64,000 nucleotides of DNA from Aliikangiella sp. G2MR2-5. GTDB taxonomy: Bacteria > Pseudomonadota > Gammaproteobacteria > Enterobacterales > Kangiellaceae. A program made the translations under genes and the position numbers. The stretch covers positions 124,001 through 188,000 of the forward strand of contig NZ_JADPQF010000001.1 of assembly GCF_015687155.1 (NCBI RefSeq), read 5' to 3'. The notes beneath the pieces were generated by a model, which searched no databases, was not told where the DNA came from, and worked only from the letters and a program-made list of their open reading frames with translations. Of this stretch, positions 1 through 9,623 are shown piece by piece; positions within the stretch are counted from its first letter, which is position 1; each line of letters starts with the position of its first letter.

Positions 1-490
1 TACAGGGCTCATCGCGGGATTTGTCAAAAAGAGGCAACTTCACGGGTTTGAATTTATCTGTACGGCTAAGTTGTCTAAGCAGTGAGATCCCTAGTGCAAC
101 ATTGTGAGTTCCTGGTACCCCGCGTTTTTTTAACAGGGGGTGGATTTTATCGGCAAGTTCGGCTCGGTCTTCTCCTGACAGGTAAAGGTCGTCGATAGAA
201 AAGTTTAAGACTTCAAGAGAAAAGCAGGATTTAAGCAAAATATTTAACAATCTGGCCAGCGTCGACTTGCCGGAACCTTGAGCACCATTAATGCCCACTA
301 CAAATGCTTTGTGTGGATTGTTTTCTCTATGTTCGAGGTATTTCGAATAAAGCTGAGTTAATAGTGGAAGGTAAGCTTGCTGCAAAGAGTGACTAAATAA
401 ATCAAATTCGATCTTTTCCTGTTGGCAAAAAAACCATAGGTGACGAGCCACCTCATTAAGATCGACTTTTTGATTTTCACTACATTTCAT
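1..490 (-). CDS. D-glycerate 3-kinase-like P-loop kinase (3' end beyond window)
   Basis: Partial gene: the ATG is at 488-490 on the minus strand and the frame stays open to base 1, giving 163 residues. A Walker A motif NGAQGSGKST lies near residues 68-77, followed by SIDDLYL, RGVPGTHN and LPLFDKS. These blocks are typical of the plant-type glycerate kinase/yeast Tda10 family, which phosphorylates glycerate or related small substrates in the cytoplasm. The substrate cannot be decided from the sequence. The gene follows prolyl oligopeptidase on the same strand, but a terminator lies between them, so it is probably transcribed separately. Confidence 0.75.
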   Translation of the reverse strand, partial: MKCSENQKVDLNEVARHLWFFCQQEKIEFDLFSHSLQQAYLPLLTQLYSKYLEHRENNPHKAFVVGINGAQGSGKSTLARLLNILLKSCFSLEVLNFSIDDLYLSGEDRAELADKIHPLLKKRGVPGTHNVALGISLLRQLSRTDKFKPVKLPLFDKSRDEPC

Positions 491-582
491 TGGTTTAACC
501 GTTTGGTGAATGACTAACGGATAATACAATTGCCGTTGCTTTTATTTTAACCAGTGTATCCATTCCTTGAATAATAGACAAT

Positions 583-608
583 AAAAAGCCCGGCTGTCCG
601 GGCTTTAA
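583..608 (-). terminator. Rho-independent terminator after prolyl oligopeptidase
   Basis: An AGCCCGG/CCGGGCT stem with a short loop is followed on the minus strand by a run of T. It lies 20 bases past the stop codon of the prolyl oligopeptidase gene and before the kinase-like gene. Confidence 0.8.
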
Positions 609-627
609 GTTTATCTGGATAAAACAA

Positions 628-2808
628 CTAGTCGATCGACTCGACTCCCATATTAAATAATGTGAATGCGTAGATATCTGCATATTGTTCAATGGTTTTA
701 GAAACTGGCGTGCCAGCGCCATGGCCTGCGTTGGTTTCAATTCGAATCAAGGTTGGTGCTGCACCAGCTTGTTTAGCTTGAAGCTCTGCAGCGAATTTAA
801 ACGAATGAGCAGGAACGACTCGATCATCATGATCGCCAGTTGTTACCATAGTCGCCGGATATTTGACGCCAGCTTTTACATTGTGAACCGGGGAGTAGCT
901 TTTGAGATATTCAAACATGTCCTTACTTTGTTCCGCGGTGCCATAGTCATAGGCCCAGCCAGCGCCAGCGGTAAAGGTGTGATAGCGAAGCATATCCAGT
1001 ACACCTACTGCGGGTAGTGCTACCTTCATCAGATCTGGACGCTGTGTCATTACCGCGCCAACTAGCAGGCCGCCGTTGGAACCGCCTTTGATTGCAAGAT
1101 AGTTGCTCGAAGTATAATTTTCTTTTATCAAATGCTCACCGGCGGCAATAAAGTCATCAAATACATTTTGTTTGTTCATTTGAATACCCGCTTTGTGCCA
1201 TTTTTTGCCGTACTCACCACCTCCGCGCAAGTTAGCCACTGCATAGATACCGCCCTGTTCCAGCCACACTGCATTGGCTACACTGAAAGAAGGTGTCAAG
1301 CTAACGTTAAAGCCGCCATATCCGTAAAGAATTGTCGGATTCTTGCCGTTTAACTTAATTCCTTTTTTATAAGTGATAATCATCGGGATTCGGGTGCCAT
1401 CTTTTGAGGTATAAAATACCTGCTTGGACTCATAATCATCGCTATTAAATTTTGCGCCCGATTTTCGATATATACTTGATTTACCACTTTCTACATTGAA
1501 AGAGAAAATGGTTGATGGTGTTTTATAGTTCGTAAACGAGTAATAAAGAGTTTTGTCACTACTCTTACCTGAAGGGGAGGATGCGCTACCCGGTCCAGGT
1601 AATTCAATTTCTCTAATTTGATTTCCGTCATAATCAAACTGAACGATTTTAGACAAAGCATCCACCATGTAGTCCGCAAAGATATAACCACCACCGGTTG
1701 TAGGCGACAGAACATTTTCTGTTTCCGCTATAAAGTCGACCCATTTATCCGGGGTTGGAGAGTTTGTGTCAACGGTCACTACTTTTTTATTGGGAGCATT
1801 AAGGTTGGTGACCAGATAGAGTTTGCTTCCAATGTTGTCCAGAATATAGGTATCTGAGTCAAAGTGATCCAGGATGGTAACTAAAGGGCTATCTGCTTTA
1901 GTTAAGTCTTTAAGATAAAGATCATTTCCTGAAGTAGAGACAGCGCCACTGATAATCAGGTAGTTGTCATCTTCAGTTACTGTGCCTGACACATAGCGTC
2001 TTTTTTCTGTTTCACTTGCACCAAAAATCACTTTGTCTTCAGACTGCTTTTGACCCAGCTTATGATAGTAGAGCTTGTGTTGATCTGTTTTCGCCGAGAG
2101 TTCACTTCCTTCAGGTTTATCATAACTTGAGTAGTAAAAGCCTTCGTTTCCTTTCCATGAAATTCCAGAGAATTTCACATCTACCAGAGGCTCTTCGAGT
2201 TGCTTCCTGGTTTCTGCATCGATGATAATTATTTTGCGCCAGTCACTGCCGCCTTCAGAAATTGAATAAGCTGCAATTGAGCCATCTTTGGAAAAACTGA
2301 GGGTTGCAAGGGAAGTTGTACCGTCTTCACTAAACTTGTTCGGGTCGAGAAATATTTCGGGCTCACCGTTTCCTTTCTGCCGCCAGATAACCGACTGATT
2401 CTGGAGGCCATCATTTTTACTAAAATAGGTGTAGTTTCCTTCAGTATACGGTGCCGAGATTTTTTCGAAATTCCACATTTCCTCGAGTCTTTTCTTCAGT
2501 TTTTCACGATAGGGAATTTTTTCCAGATAAGAGAAGGTCACTTTATTTTGAGTTTTGACCCACTCACCGGTTTCCAGACTCATATCATCTTCCAGCCAGC
2601 GGTAGGGATCAGCGACGTCAGCACCGAAGTATGTATCAACAATTTCGCCTTTGCGAGTTTTTGGATAGCTAATACCAGACACCTGATTTTCCATTGCCGG
2701 TTCGATTCGTGTTTCCGGGACTTTTTTCTCCACTTCCTTTTGTTCAGGAGCTTCTCCTGAACAAGCAGCAAGCATTGCCGCCAGTATTATTATTGTGAGC
2801 TTTTGCAT
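628..2808 (-). CDS. Prolyl oligopeptidase family serine peptidase (S9A), lipoprotein
   Basis: Encodes 726 residues, the usual length for S9A prolyl oligopeptidases, which cut short peptides after proline. An N-terminal lipoprotein signal (LAAMLAAC) predicts export and lipid anchoring. A beta-propeller region precedes the C-terminal alpha/beta hydrolase domain. The catalytic triad is visible: Ser near 577 in GGSNGG, Asp near 661 in DHDDRV and His near 696 in AGHGAG. The ATG at 2806-2808 is preferred over an in-frame TTG 15 bases upstream, because GAGAG precedes it at workable spacing and the signal peptide starts there. It sits next to an M17 aminopeptidase, consistent with peptide feeding. 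Confidence 0.93.
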   Translation of the reverse strand: MQKLTIIILAAMLAACSGEAPEQKEVEKKVPETRIEPAMENQVSGISYPKTRKGEIVDTYFGADVADPYRWLEDDMSLETGEWVKTQNKVTFSYLEKIPYREKLKKRLEEMWNFEKISAPYTEGNYTYFSKNDGLQNQSVIWRQKGNGEPEIFLDPNKFSEDGTTSLATLSFSKDGSIAAYSISEGGSDWRKIIIIDAETRKQLEEPLVDVKFSGISWKGNEGFYYSSYDKPEGSELSAKTDQHKLYYHKLGQKQSEDKVIFGASETEKRRYVSGTVTEDDNYLIISGAVSTSGNDLYLKDLTKADSPLVTILDHFDSDTYILDNIGSKLYLVTNLNAPNKKVVTVDTNSPTPDKWVDFIAETENVLSPTTGGGYIFADYMVDALSKIVQFDYDGNQIREIELPGPGSASSPSGKSSDKTLYYSFTNYKTPSTIFSFNVESGKSSIYRKSGAKFNSDDYESKQVFYTSKDGTRIPMIITYKKGIKLNGKNPTILYGYGGFNVSLTPSFSVANAVWLEQGGIYAVANLRGGGEYGKKWHKAGIQMNKQNVFDDFIAAGEHLIKENYTSSNYLAIKGGSNGGLLVGAVMTQRPDLMKVALPAVGVLDMLRYHTFTAGAGWAYDYGTAEQSKDMFEYLKSYSPVHNVKAGVKYPATMVTTGDHDDRVVPAHSFKFAAELQAKQAGAAPTLIRIETNAGHGAGTPVSKTIEQYADIYAFTLFNMGVESID

Positions 2809-2949
2809 CAGTGACTCTCTCAATTATCGTTTTCGTTAATTTAATCTAAACTCCCGCTTACCTTAATCAATAGGCGAAAGAGATAAAAGCTAGCAGGTAT
2901 CATTTTAAAAAGAGTTTACAGAGAGTCTGCCAGCTTTAAATTGGAGCAT

Positions 2950-4497
2950 TTATCTAAGGTATTTTGCCGCTAGAGCCATAATAGGCGCAGCCGTTGGTTT
3001 ATCATGTTGCCAGTCTCCGCTTTCAACACCACTCCCCGCAATATCAATATGTACATAGGGAATCGGCGTACTGCTGCTGTTGCCATGATCATCCAGACCA
3101 GAAGCGAGAGATAAGAACGCCATTGGAAACTGGTGTCCGCGAGCGACAGAAACCGACGGGCCATTGTTAGATGAAAGTACGTCGTCAGCTTTACTACGAG
3201 GACGAATAATTTTCCAGTCTTCTCTGCGTGAACGACTGATTTCGCAACCATCTCCCCATTGCTCGCCTGCTGCAGCAATATCCTGAGCAAGGCTCTGGTT
3301 TCTTGCTGGACCATTGGCTACCAGAATCGTATAAGGACCGGCAGTTAATGCAGCATGACCGGTGAGAGTAGCAACGGTAAATAATGCTGGGTTAACTTCC
3401 TGTGAAGCTTGCGCGCGCATGTGAGATAAACTATCCACCATCGCAAGGCGTCCTTCAGCATCGGTATTACCGACCCGAATTCTTTTGCCAGAATGACCTA
3501 CGATAATCTCGTCAGCAACATAGCAGTCAGTGCCAATTGAGTTTCTGACAGCGGCAATCTTGGCAACAACTTTGATTCCTTCTGGTTTCAGTTCGGCAAG
3601 AGTCTTCATAAAGCCGGCTACAGCTGCGCCGCCGCCTTTGTCGCGACTCATACCAGCCATATGGCCACCCGTTTTTACGTCGGCACCTCCAGTATCGTAG
3701 GTTACAGCTTTGCCCACCAACATCAGAGTGTTTTTAATATCGCCTTTGCCCTGATATTCCAGCTCGATAATACGAGGGTGGTGCCTTTCTACAGAATAAG
3801 AGGCTCTGGCGACTGCGGAAAATACCGGAAAATCTTTTTCGAGTTGGGCACGGTCGCTAATAACGTTAACTTTTATTTCAGAGTTCTCAAAAGACTCGAC
3901 GCAGGTTTGAGCAAAGCCAATAGGTGCCATGCGCTCTGGCTCGGTACCACAAAGATCTCTGGCTAGTCTTTTTCCTGCTTCGGTCGCTGACAGATAGGCC
4001 AGATCAACCTGACTATCCGGATCATAAAGTCCGATGGACTGCACTGGTTCAAGGTCTTCTCCCAAATCCTGTCTTGCTTCCAACGGTTGCCATAACCCTT
4101 GGCAGGCTCCCAGATAAGCTGCTTCCAGCGCGAATTGGTAGTCAGAGGATTGCGGTGCGCCGTCGACGATGATTGCTGGTTTTACTGAACCTGCCGCTTT
4201 GGCAATATCTATAGCCTGTTTGGCTGCATCGCTAAAATTTCTGACGTCATCATAATCATTTTTGAGATTGCCGGTAAACGCGTGAATTAGACGGCCACCC
4301 GCTAATTTAGACGCATGTAGCATGACTGTTTCGGTTCCGATACGGTTGTCGATTTTCTTAGCCGCGGAAAGGGCTTGGTCGATTTCAGGTAGGGCAGCAT
4401 AGCTGGCAGATGGTGAAACCAGAATAACTGCGTCGAAGTCATCGCCTTGAAGCACCTGAGATAGCTTCTCGACGCGAATTGGAGTTGGATAACCCAT
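2950..4497 (-). CDS. Leucyl aminopeptidase family protein (M17)
   Basis: Encodes 515 residues. The M17 signature NTDAEGRL is present near residue 345, and the upstream metal-site region has Lys and Asp residues in VGKAVTYDTGG and MSRDKGGG. M17 enzymes are cytosolic, two-metal hexameric exopeptidases that remove N-terminal amino acids. No signal peptide is seen. AAGGACATTCC just before the ATG is a good ribosome binding site. The sequence diverges from PepA around the active site, so it is probably the less-studied M17 branch rather than PepA itself. It lies between the LysR gene upstream and prolyl oligopeptidase downstream, all on the minus strand. Confidence 0.9.
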   Translation of the reverse strand: MGYPTPIRVEKLSQVLQGDDFDAVILVSPSASYAALPEIDQALSAAKKIDNRIGTETVMLHASKLAGGRLIHAFTGNLKNDYDDVRNFSDAAKQAIDIAKAAGSVKPAIIVDGAPQSSDYQFALEAAYLGACQGLWQPLEARQDLGEDLEPVQSIGLYDPDSQVDLAYLSATEAGKRLARDLCGTEPERMAPIGFAQTCVESFENSEIKVNVISDRAQLEKDFPVFSAVARASYSVERHHPRIIELEYQGKGDIKNTLMLVGKAVTYDTGGADVKTGGHMAGMSRDKGGGAAVAGFMKTLAELKPEGIKVVAKIAAVRNSIGTDCYVADEIIVGHSGKRIRVGNTDAEGRLAMVDSLSHMRAQASQEVNPALFTVATLTGHAALTAGPYTILVANGPARNQSLAQDIAAAGEQWGDGCEISRSRREDWKIIRPRSKADDVLSSNNGPSVSVARGHQFPMAFLSLASGLDDHGNSSSTPIPYVHIDIAGSGVESGDWQHDKPTAAPIMALAAKYLR

Positions 4498-4600
4498 GGA
4501 ATGTCCTTAGATCATTGAAAAGTCTCTATCATACTGATATTGAATGCTTTGTAAAATGAACTCGTTCAGGACCGATGAGGATGTCAGCAACCGGGACTAA

Positions 4601-5530
4601 TTAAAACTTGAGCTGCGCCACCAAAGGCTGAATTCTCAGTTCCGTTTTCTTCATTTCAGCACTGAGCCAGGCCATGAATTTTTTGACTTTGTCTTTTTCA
4701 AAGTGGCTTTCCGGAGCGACCGCATAGAAGTTGTATCCATGAAAGGCGAAATCATCGGAAAATACGAGTTCGCCAGCATCGATCATATCTGCAACCAGGC
4801 TAAGGCGCTGCAATGAAATGCCCTGTCCGGCTCGTGCTGCTTCCGCTCCTAGACTACCATCTTTTAATAAAAGCGTTTCAGAAAGCTCATTGTCCTTTAT
4901 ACCATAAGCCTGCTGAATATTTCTCAATGCGGTACGAACTCCGTCAGTGATACCTGCGATCATGGGTAACGAAAGAATATCCTTGCGGGTGATAGTCGGA
5001 CCTTTCAATAAGCGAGGGCTGCACACCAAAACCGTCGGGTCTTTCATCAATAATATACTTTTCAAGCCAGGATAAACTCCCTGGCCGTAACGAATGGCCA
5101 AATCTAGTTCACCCTGCTCAAAGCTTTTTCTTTCTACCGAAGTATCCATGGTTATCGTCAGTTCTGGATGAATTTCGTTAAAGAATATCAATCGTTGAAT
5201 TAGCCAATGAGTAGCTAGAGAAGGCATTGTCGATATATTTAGCCGGTTGGGATTGGGATCTTCTGCGAGCAAATTGATTCCCTGAATCAGACTGGTGAAG
5301 GCCGATTGTACATAAGGAAAAAGTTTTTCCCCATCTGCAGACAGTATGACTTTTTGATGTTGCCTTTCGAATAATTCGATGCCCAGCTGTGATTCAACTT
5401 TGCGTATTTGCTGGCTTATGGCTGCTTCGCTGACAAACAGTTTCTCGGCGGCTTGTTTAAAGCTGCCAAGTTTTGCCGCCCAGTAAAAGTGTCTGAGCCC
5501 TGTAAGGGGGAGAGGGTAGTTTTCTTCCAA
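4601..5530 (-). CDS. LysR-family transcriptional regulator (GcvA-like)
   Basis: Encodes 309 residues. An N-terminal winged helix-turn-helix (about residues 8-67, with FKQAAEKLFVSEAAISQQI) is followed by a LysR effector-binding domain. The opening LTGLRHFYWAAKLGSF resembles the GcvA/AmpR subgroup. No ATG is available near the start of the domain; the frame begins with TTG at 5528-5530. LysR proteins usually control a neighbouring or divergent gene. Here the M17 aminopeptidase follows on the same strand, and a small secreted protein gene diverges at 5716. The effector is unknown. Confidence 0.88.
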   Translation of the reverse strand: MEENYPLPLTGLRHFYWAAKLGSFKQAAEKLFVSEAAISQQIRKVESQLGIELFERQHQKVILSADGEKLFPYVQSAFTSLIQGINLLAEDPNPNRLNISTMPSLATHWLIQRLIFFNEIHPELTITMDTSVERKSFEQGELDLAIRYGQGVYPGLKSILLMKDPTVLVCSPRLLKGPTITRKDILSLPMIAGITDGVRTALRNIQQAYGIKDNELSETLLLKDGSLGAEAARAGQGISLQRLSLVADMIDAGELVFSDDFAFHGYNFYAVAPESHFEKDKVKKFMAWLSAEMKKTELRIQPLVAQLKF

Positions 5531-5715
5531 TGGAGCAATCCTATCACTTACCAGTCTTTGACTTCTTGCTTAAGAATAACTTAAGTGTAGCTAATTTTAA
5601 ATCGTTTGTGAGTATTAAGCGATAAGCCTAAGATTTTAATCAATGATTGATTGTTTAATCATTTCGCATCGAGGTGATGCAATTAAGATTTTATTAACTG
5701 ATTTTGAGGTGACTT

Positions 5716-6084
5716 ATGAACCATACAGCTACTTATGCCAAAAAGTTTATGATTTTAATGGCTTTTTTTATCTCCGGGATTTTCTCTCAGCACTCTCTAG
5801 GCGCCCAGGAAAATGGATTTTATCAGGAAAAACTGGTGGAAAAGCTTTGCCAGTCAGTAAAGCAGGATAATTTGGCCAGGTTTCGAAAAACACTGAAAGA
5901 CTCTAGAACCCACTTAACTCAAATTTATCCGGTGGCTGAATGTAGCGGTGCTTCTTTGATTGATTTTGCGACTCTGAATCAATCGGAACTGGTACTTGCC
6001 TACATCGCCCGTAAAACTGAAGTACGTGATTTACAGGCTTACAATCAAACACAATCGCTGGCTTTAGAATCCGTCTCAAAATAA
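5716..6084 (+). CDS. Hypothetical secreted protein
   Basis: Encodes 122 residues, not recognised as a known family. Residues 1-31 form a signal peptide with a hydrophobic core (FMILMAFFISGIF) and a likely cleavage near SLGAQ. The mature part is about 90 residues with two cysteines (LCQSV and AECSG), which could pair in the periplasm. The ATG follows GAGGTGACTT, a good ribosome binding site. The gene diverges from the LysR regulator with about 185 bases between, so it could be its target; that is inference only. Confidence 0.65.
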   Translation: MNHTATYAKKFMILMAFFISGIFSQHSLGAQENGFYQEKLVEKLCQSVKQDNLARFRKTLKDSRTHLTQIYPVAECSGASLIDFATLNQSELVLAYIARKTEVRDLQAYNQTQSLALESVSK

Positions 6085-6269
6085 CCAATGCGTTTGCCAA
6101 AGTGACAGTTTTCCTTCTAATTTCAAAACCTTGAATGTTAGCCCTTGGGAGTCAGCAAAATAACTTTTTGCCTGATTCCCTTTTTTCTAACTGATCCGGC
6201 CGGATTTGTTTTGTCGATAAATAGTTGATACTTTTGTGTGGACAATATTTCGTTTTTTAGGAGAGCTGC

Positions 6270-6671
6270 ATGCTAAAAGGAGAGTGCAACTGTGGACAGG
6301 TTGCTTTTGAAGTTGATACGTCAGTTTCTGACGTCTACTACTGCCACTGTTCGATTTGCCGCCGGGCGACGGGGACCAATGGTATTCCTGTCATCGTTAT
6401 AGCAAATGAGCATTTTCGATGGATACAGGGTGAAGATAAGATAAGTTCCTGGGAAAAGCCCGGGCATGACTGGCAGATGAGTTTCTGCTCCAACTGTGGT
6501 TCACCTTTACCTGGCTCAAATGATGAAACTCGCATGTACGTGCCTTGCGGTTTGATTATGAGTGGCGATGAAAACCTAAAAGTGGCCCATCATATCTGGG
6601 TAGATTCAAAGGCGCCCTGGGATGAAATTTGTGGAGAAGCAAAGCAGCATCGAGAAGCCTTTGAGGGCTAG
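6270..6671 (+). CDS. GFA/CENP-V domain zinc-binding protein
   Basis: Encodes 133 residues, the usual size of a single GFA domain. The cysteine pattern of the family is complete: CNCG near residue 6, CHCSICRR near 27-34, and CSNCG near 74-78. These bind zinc. The family is named after a glutathione-dependent formaldehyde-activating enzyme, but most members have no proven reaction. AGGAGAGCTGC precedes the ATG. It stands before a small P-loop kinase gene with a 40-base gap. Confidence 0.88.
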   Translation: MLKGECNCGQVAFEVDTSVSDVYYCHCSICRRATGTNGIPVIVIANEHFRWIQGEDKISSWEKPGHDWQMSFCSNCGSPLPGSNDETRMYVPCGLIMSGDENLKVAHHIWVDSKAPWDEICGEAKQHREAFEG

Positions 6672-6713
6672 CGCTTTTTGTACGTTTAATTTAATGAAAA
6701 TACGATTATTTCA

Positions 6714-7247
6714 ATGAAAAGGATCGCAGTATTCGGCAAACCGGGAGGCGGTAAGTCGACCTTTAGTAAACAACTGGCAAAAAAACTTGAGGTTTCACTG
6801 TATCCGCTTGATTTGTTCGAGTATCTGGCTGATGGAACCAGGGTTGATGCTGAAACCTATAAGGCAAAACATGATGAAATTATACAATCACAAAGCTGGA
6901 TTATTGAAGGTCTTGGAACCTTTGAATCATTTTATCAAAGACTCGATGCCGCCGATACGCTGATTTATATCGACTTGCCCTATAGCGTCCATTATCGATG
7001 GGTGATCAAGCGCTTTGTGATGAGTCTTTTTCGAAAGCCGGAAGGATGGCCGGAAGGCAGTAATGTGTTTAAGGGAACTGTTGCAAGTTTAAAAACGCTA
7101 AAGCTTTGTCCCAAATTCTGGAATGAAAAGTTTCTGAATGATTTGTATGAAAAATACCTGGATAAAAATATCTTCGTTATTCGCTCGGTTTCAGCGTTGA
7201 ACGCTCACTGCTTAGAATTTTGTTTAGATGTTTATCGGAGATCTTAA
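6714..7247 (+). CDS. Adenylate-kinase-like P-loop NTPase
   Basis: Encodes 177 residues. FGKPGGGKSTFS near residues 7-18 is a Walker A motif, and WIIEGLG and LIYIDLPYSVHYRW match the topology-modulation/adenylate-kinase-like small P-loop proteins. It is cytoplasmic with no signal. The substrate is not known for most of this group. No strong ribosome binding site precedes the ATG. It is on the same strand as the GFA gene and may be cotranscribed with it. Confidence 0.75.
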   Translation: MKRIAVFGKPGGGKSTFSKQLAKKLEVSLYPLDLFEYLADGTRVDAETYKAKHDEIIQSQSWIIEGLGTFESFYQRLDAADTLIYIDLPYSVHYRWVIKRFVMSLFRKPEGWPEGSNVFKGTVASLKTLKLCPKFWNEKFLNDLYEKYLDKNIFVIRSVSALNAHCLEFCLDVYRRS

Positions 7248-7452
7248 AACCTTTTATCGTCCTTCTATGTTTGACAAAAATACTAATCGATCAAGCATTA
7301 ACAATGTGATGCTTCATAATAGCGAATAATACGACCTATAAATTTAAGAACCACAAGGAACTTCGATAAGAAAATATATCGTAGTATTATGTATTCGGTT
7401 ACGTCGGTTCATACTAAAGCTGACATATTCGAATTTTAGTTGTTCTGAAATC

Positions 7453-7620
7453 TGACAGTTATCAAGGTGGTAGCTTTTTATCTAAAGGGGACTTCCGCTT
7501 TTTTTAAAAGCTTGGCAAAATTTTAATTTAAAAGAATTTCGCACCGCTACGCTTGCGTGCGACCTACTTTTGCCAAGAGCTGCAAAAGTAGGCAAAAAAG
7601 CCCTTTATCGCTGCGCTGGC
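7453..7620 (-). repeat. Extragenic repeat, copy A (inverted relative to copy B)
   Basis: Reading the minus strand, this stretch matches copy B at 7967-8130 in several blocks in the same order: GCTCTTG(A/G)CAAAA inside a hairpin, a purine-rich GCAAGCG(T/C)AGCG block, TGCGAAA followed by CTTTTAAA or CTCTTAAA, AGCTTTTA, GTCCCCTTTAG and GATA(A/G)CTGTC. The hairpin CCTACTTTTGC/GCAAAAGTAGG is at 7563-7592. No open frame of note exists here. Similar hairpins are common in gammaproteobacterial intergenic regions. Confidence 0.7.
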
Positions 7621-7966
7621 ACTCTTACATGAGCGCGTTAATATCTCCTAAATCTTTAACATAGATAAAACTGATAATTGCTATCGCCCTCTCGGTATGA
7701 TTGCAGCCAAATGCTGGGCATGGTTGCTTTCGCGCCGGGGTTACGAATTGAGTTAAGTTCAGGCTGTAAAATCCATCCAAACCTTTAACTTATTTCGATC
7801 AGTTCTGGTTTTATTAACCCAAAAAGGTAGTTCTGTCAACGAGTATAGTCACAACTCAAAATGTATTATTCATGGTTCATAGAGAGGTCCTACTAGAGGG
7901 TGGGGAGTGAATACAAATTGTTGGTGGGCGACCAGGAAGTGCTAAGGCCTTATCAAGAGTCAATTG
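7621..7966. other. Non-coding stretch between two inverted repeat copies
   Basis: About 345 bases between the two repeat copies. No credible coding frame, RNA gene or promoter was recognised. Confidence 0.5.
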
Positions 7967-8130
7967 CGCTGGCCCGGTGGCCTGAGCGTTGGGCATTTTT
8001 TGGTGACTTTTTGTTGCTCTTGACAAAAAGTTACTCGCAGGAAAGCGCAGCGCTGCGAAACGCTCTTAAATTAAGTTTTCCCTAGCTTTTATAAAAAAGC
8101 TAAAAGGTCCCCTTTAGTGAGATAGCTGTC
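7967..8130 (+). repeat. Extragenic repeat, copy B
   Basis: This is the direct-strand copy of the repeat at 7453-7620. Its hairpin is GACTTTTTGT/ACAAAAAGTT around a TGCTCTTG loop at 8003-8032, followed by the GCGCAGCGCTGCGAAA block and GGTCCCCTTTAG at 8106-8117. A 61-codon open frame across it (7900-8085) is judged to be a by-product of the repeat and not a gene. Confidence 0.7.
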
Positions 8131-8153
8131 CTCAGAGTCAATCAACAGCCAAA

Positions 8154-8639
8154 TCAAAAATGCAATTTAAACCCTTCATGACTGGCTACAAACCCCAATT
8201 TTTCATAAAAACGAATCGCATCTGGACGTTTCTTATCGCTGGTCAACTGAACAATTTTACAACCTCGCTCTTTCGCTCGAGAAATTGACCATCGAAACAC
8301 CTTCTCTCCAAGGCCTTTTCCACGACAGCTCTTATGAACTCTGACGCCTTCAATTTGCGCTCGCCATGCACCTTGATAGGTGAGCGATGGAATATAGGTT
8401 AGTTGGAGAACCGCGACCACACCTGAAGGGCATTCCGTGTTGGGCGTTGTTCGCGCGACAATCAACTCATTGTTCGGGTCTTCTGAAATATGAGAAAAAG
8501 CAACTGAGTAGGGTTCTGAAATAGTCGCCGATTCAGAATTCGTAGTCGCTTCTCTTTGTTGACCAAGCGGGTCATCAACCAGCATTTCGACAATAGCATT
8601 TAGTTCTGCTTGTTTGGCAGTCCCAAAAGTAACTTCCAT
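8154..8639 (-). CDS. GNAT-family N-acetyltransferase
   Basis: Encodes 161 residues with the GNAT acetyl-CoA binding motif SCRGKGLGEKVFRW (about residues 108-121) and the C-terminal block RFYEKLGFVASHEG. The family moves an acetyl group from acetyl-CoA to an amine; the acceptor cannot be told here. The ATG has AAGGACATTCC directly upstream. The copy B repeat lies 24 bases past the stop codon. A small membrane protein gene lies just upstream and may share its transcript. Confidence 0.88.
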   Translation of the reverse strand: MEVTFGTAKQAELNAIVEMLVDDPLGQQREATTNSESATISEPYSVAFSHISEDPNNELIVARTTPNTECPSGVVAVLQLTYIPSLTYQGAWRAQIEGVRVHKSCRGKGLGEKVFRWSISRAKERGCKIVQLTSDKKRPDAIRFYEKLGFVASHEGFKLHF

Positions 8640-8669
8640 GGAATGTCCTTACAATCTTAACTCTACTTG

Positions 8670-8864
8670 TTATTCAGAGTTTTTCTTTTTATCGGATTTG
8701 AATTGCTCTTCAAGTACTTTCAATTGTTTTTTCTTTTCGTTTTCGTCAATCTTTTTTCTAATCATCTCTAACTTATGTTGGTGGGCCTTGTTCTGAACGC
8801 GAACGCTATACCAGTAGACCAGCCCACCAAGAATGAGAAAAAATATTACGAAAGCAAAAAACAA
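8670..8864 (-). CDS. Small membrane protein with basic coiled-coil tail
   Basis: Encodes 64 residues. A single hydrophobic segment (FFLILGGLVYWYSV, about residues 8-21) is followed by a highly charged Lys/Glu-rich helix likely to form a coiled coil. The start is TTG at 8862-8864, preceded by AGAGTAAG, since no ATG is available. The protein is not recognised. It is about 30 bases upstream of the GNAT gene on the same strand. Phage-shock or envelope proteins have a similar shape, but no function should be assumed. Confidence 0.55.
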   Translation of the reverse strand: MFFAFVIFFLILGGLVYWYSVRVQNKAHQHKLEMIRKKIDENEKKKQLKVLEEQFKSDKKKNSE

Positions 8865-8911
8865 TAGCTTACTCTGGTTTCAATTAATATCAGGTCGTGA
8901 ATACCGGGTTG

Positions 8912-9397
8912 TCAGGTTAAAGGCTTTTCCCAAAAAGTCGCTTTGCCCATTTCCGGATCAAGCTCATAGCCTTTAAATCCAAAATTAACATAGGCCTGTT
9001 TGGCTACTTCGTTTCCTTCGAGAACTTCCAGCGTGAGTTTGCAGCAGTGTCTGGACTTCGCCAAATCTTCAGCCGCCTGCATCAGCAATCTGGCAATGCC
9101 TTTACCGCGATGACTCCGTTTGACCGTTAAATCATGAATGTTCATCAAAGGCTTCGCTTTAAAAGTTGAAAAACCTTCAACACAATTGACTAAACCTACC
9201 GGTTCATCTTGCTCATAGGCAATAAAACTGAAGACATCATTTCGCTCTGCCATTGCTCGCACGAGTTTTTCTTTAACGTCCGGTTTCAGCGGGGAGCCAC
9301 CACCCATGGGATCTTTGGCGTAATCATCAAGAAGCTCGACCAAATTATTGGCGTCAACAGAGTTCGCATAGTCAACCGGGCGGCAATCAATAGTCAT
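8912..9397 (-). CDS. GNAT-family N-acetyltransferase
   Basis: Encodes 161 residues. The acetyl-CoA loop is SHRGKGIARLLMQAAEDLA near residues 95-113, and the family C-terminal block AKQAYVNFGFKGYEL follows. The opening residues contain an acidic DDYAKDPMGGG segment like that of many GNAT proteins acting on small substrates. No specific substrate can be given. It is not an obvious duplicate of the 8154-8639 gene, as the two align only over the motifs. Confidence 0.88.
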   Translation of the reverse strand: MTIDCRPVDYANSVDANNLVELLDDYAKDPMGGGSPLKPDVKEKLVRAMAERNDVFSFIAYEQDEPVGLVNCVEGFSTFKAKPLMNIHDLTVKRSHRGKGIARLLMQAAEDLAKSRHCCKLTLEVLEGNEVAKQAYVNFGFKGYELDPEMGKATFWEKPLT

Positions 9398-9623
9398 TGT
9401 TACAGTCTTTATTTTATATCAGCTGAAAGAAAGTCTGCCCATGATGCCTTATTAAAATCCATTTCGAAAGAGTCAAAAGTTCTAACTTGGGCGTTTCAGC
9501 CAAAAAAATTGTTAGTGCTTGTGTCAACCTACTGGAGGCTGGTGCGTTTTAGTCACTATAACGACGATTGAACAAGCGACGTTCTAAATAACGGTATTCA
9601 AAATAACAATCGAGGATATAACA

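Noticed and set aside
5643-5870. 75-codon frame in front of and overlapping the secreted protein gene
   Set aside because: The overlapping frame at 5716 has a signal peptide and a strong ribosome binding site; this one has neither.
7900-8085. 61-codon open frame on the plus strand
   Set aside because: It lies across repeat copy B and its peptide follows the repeat's hairpin; such frames come with this repeat class and show no independent coding features.
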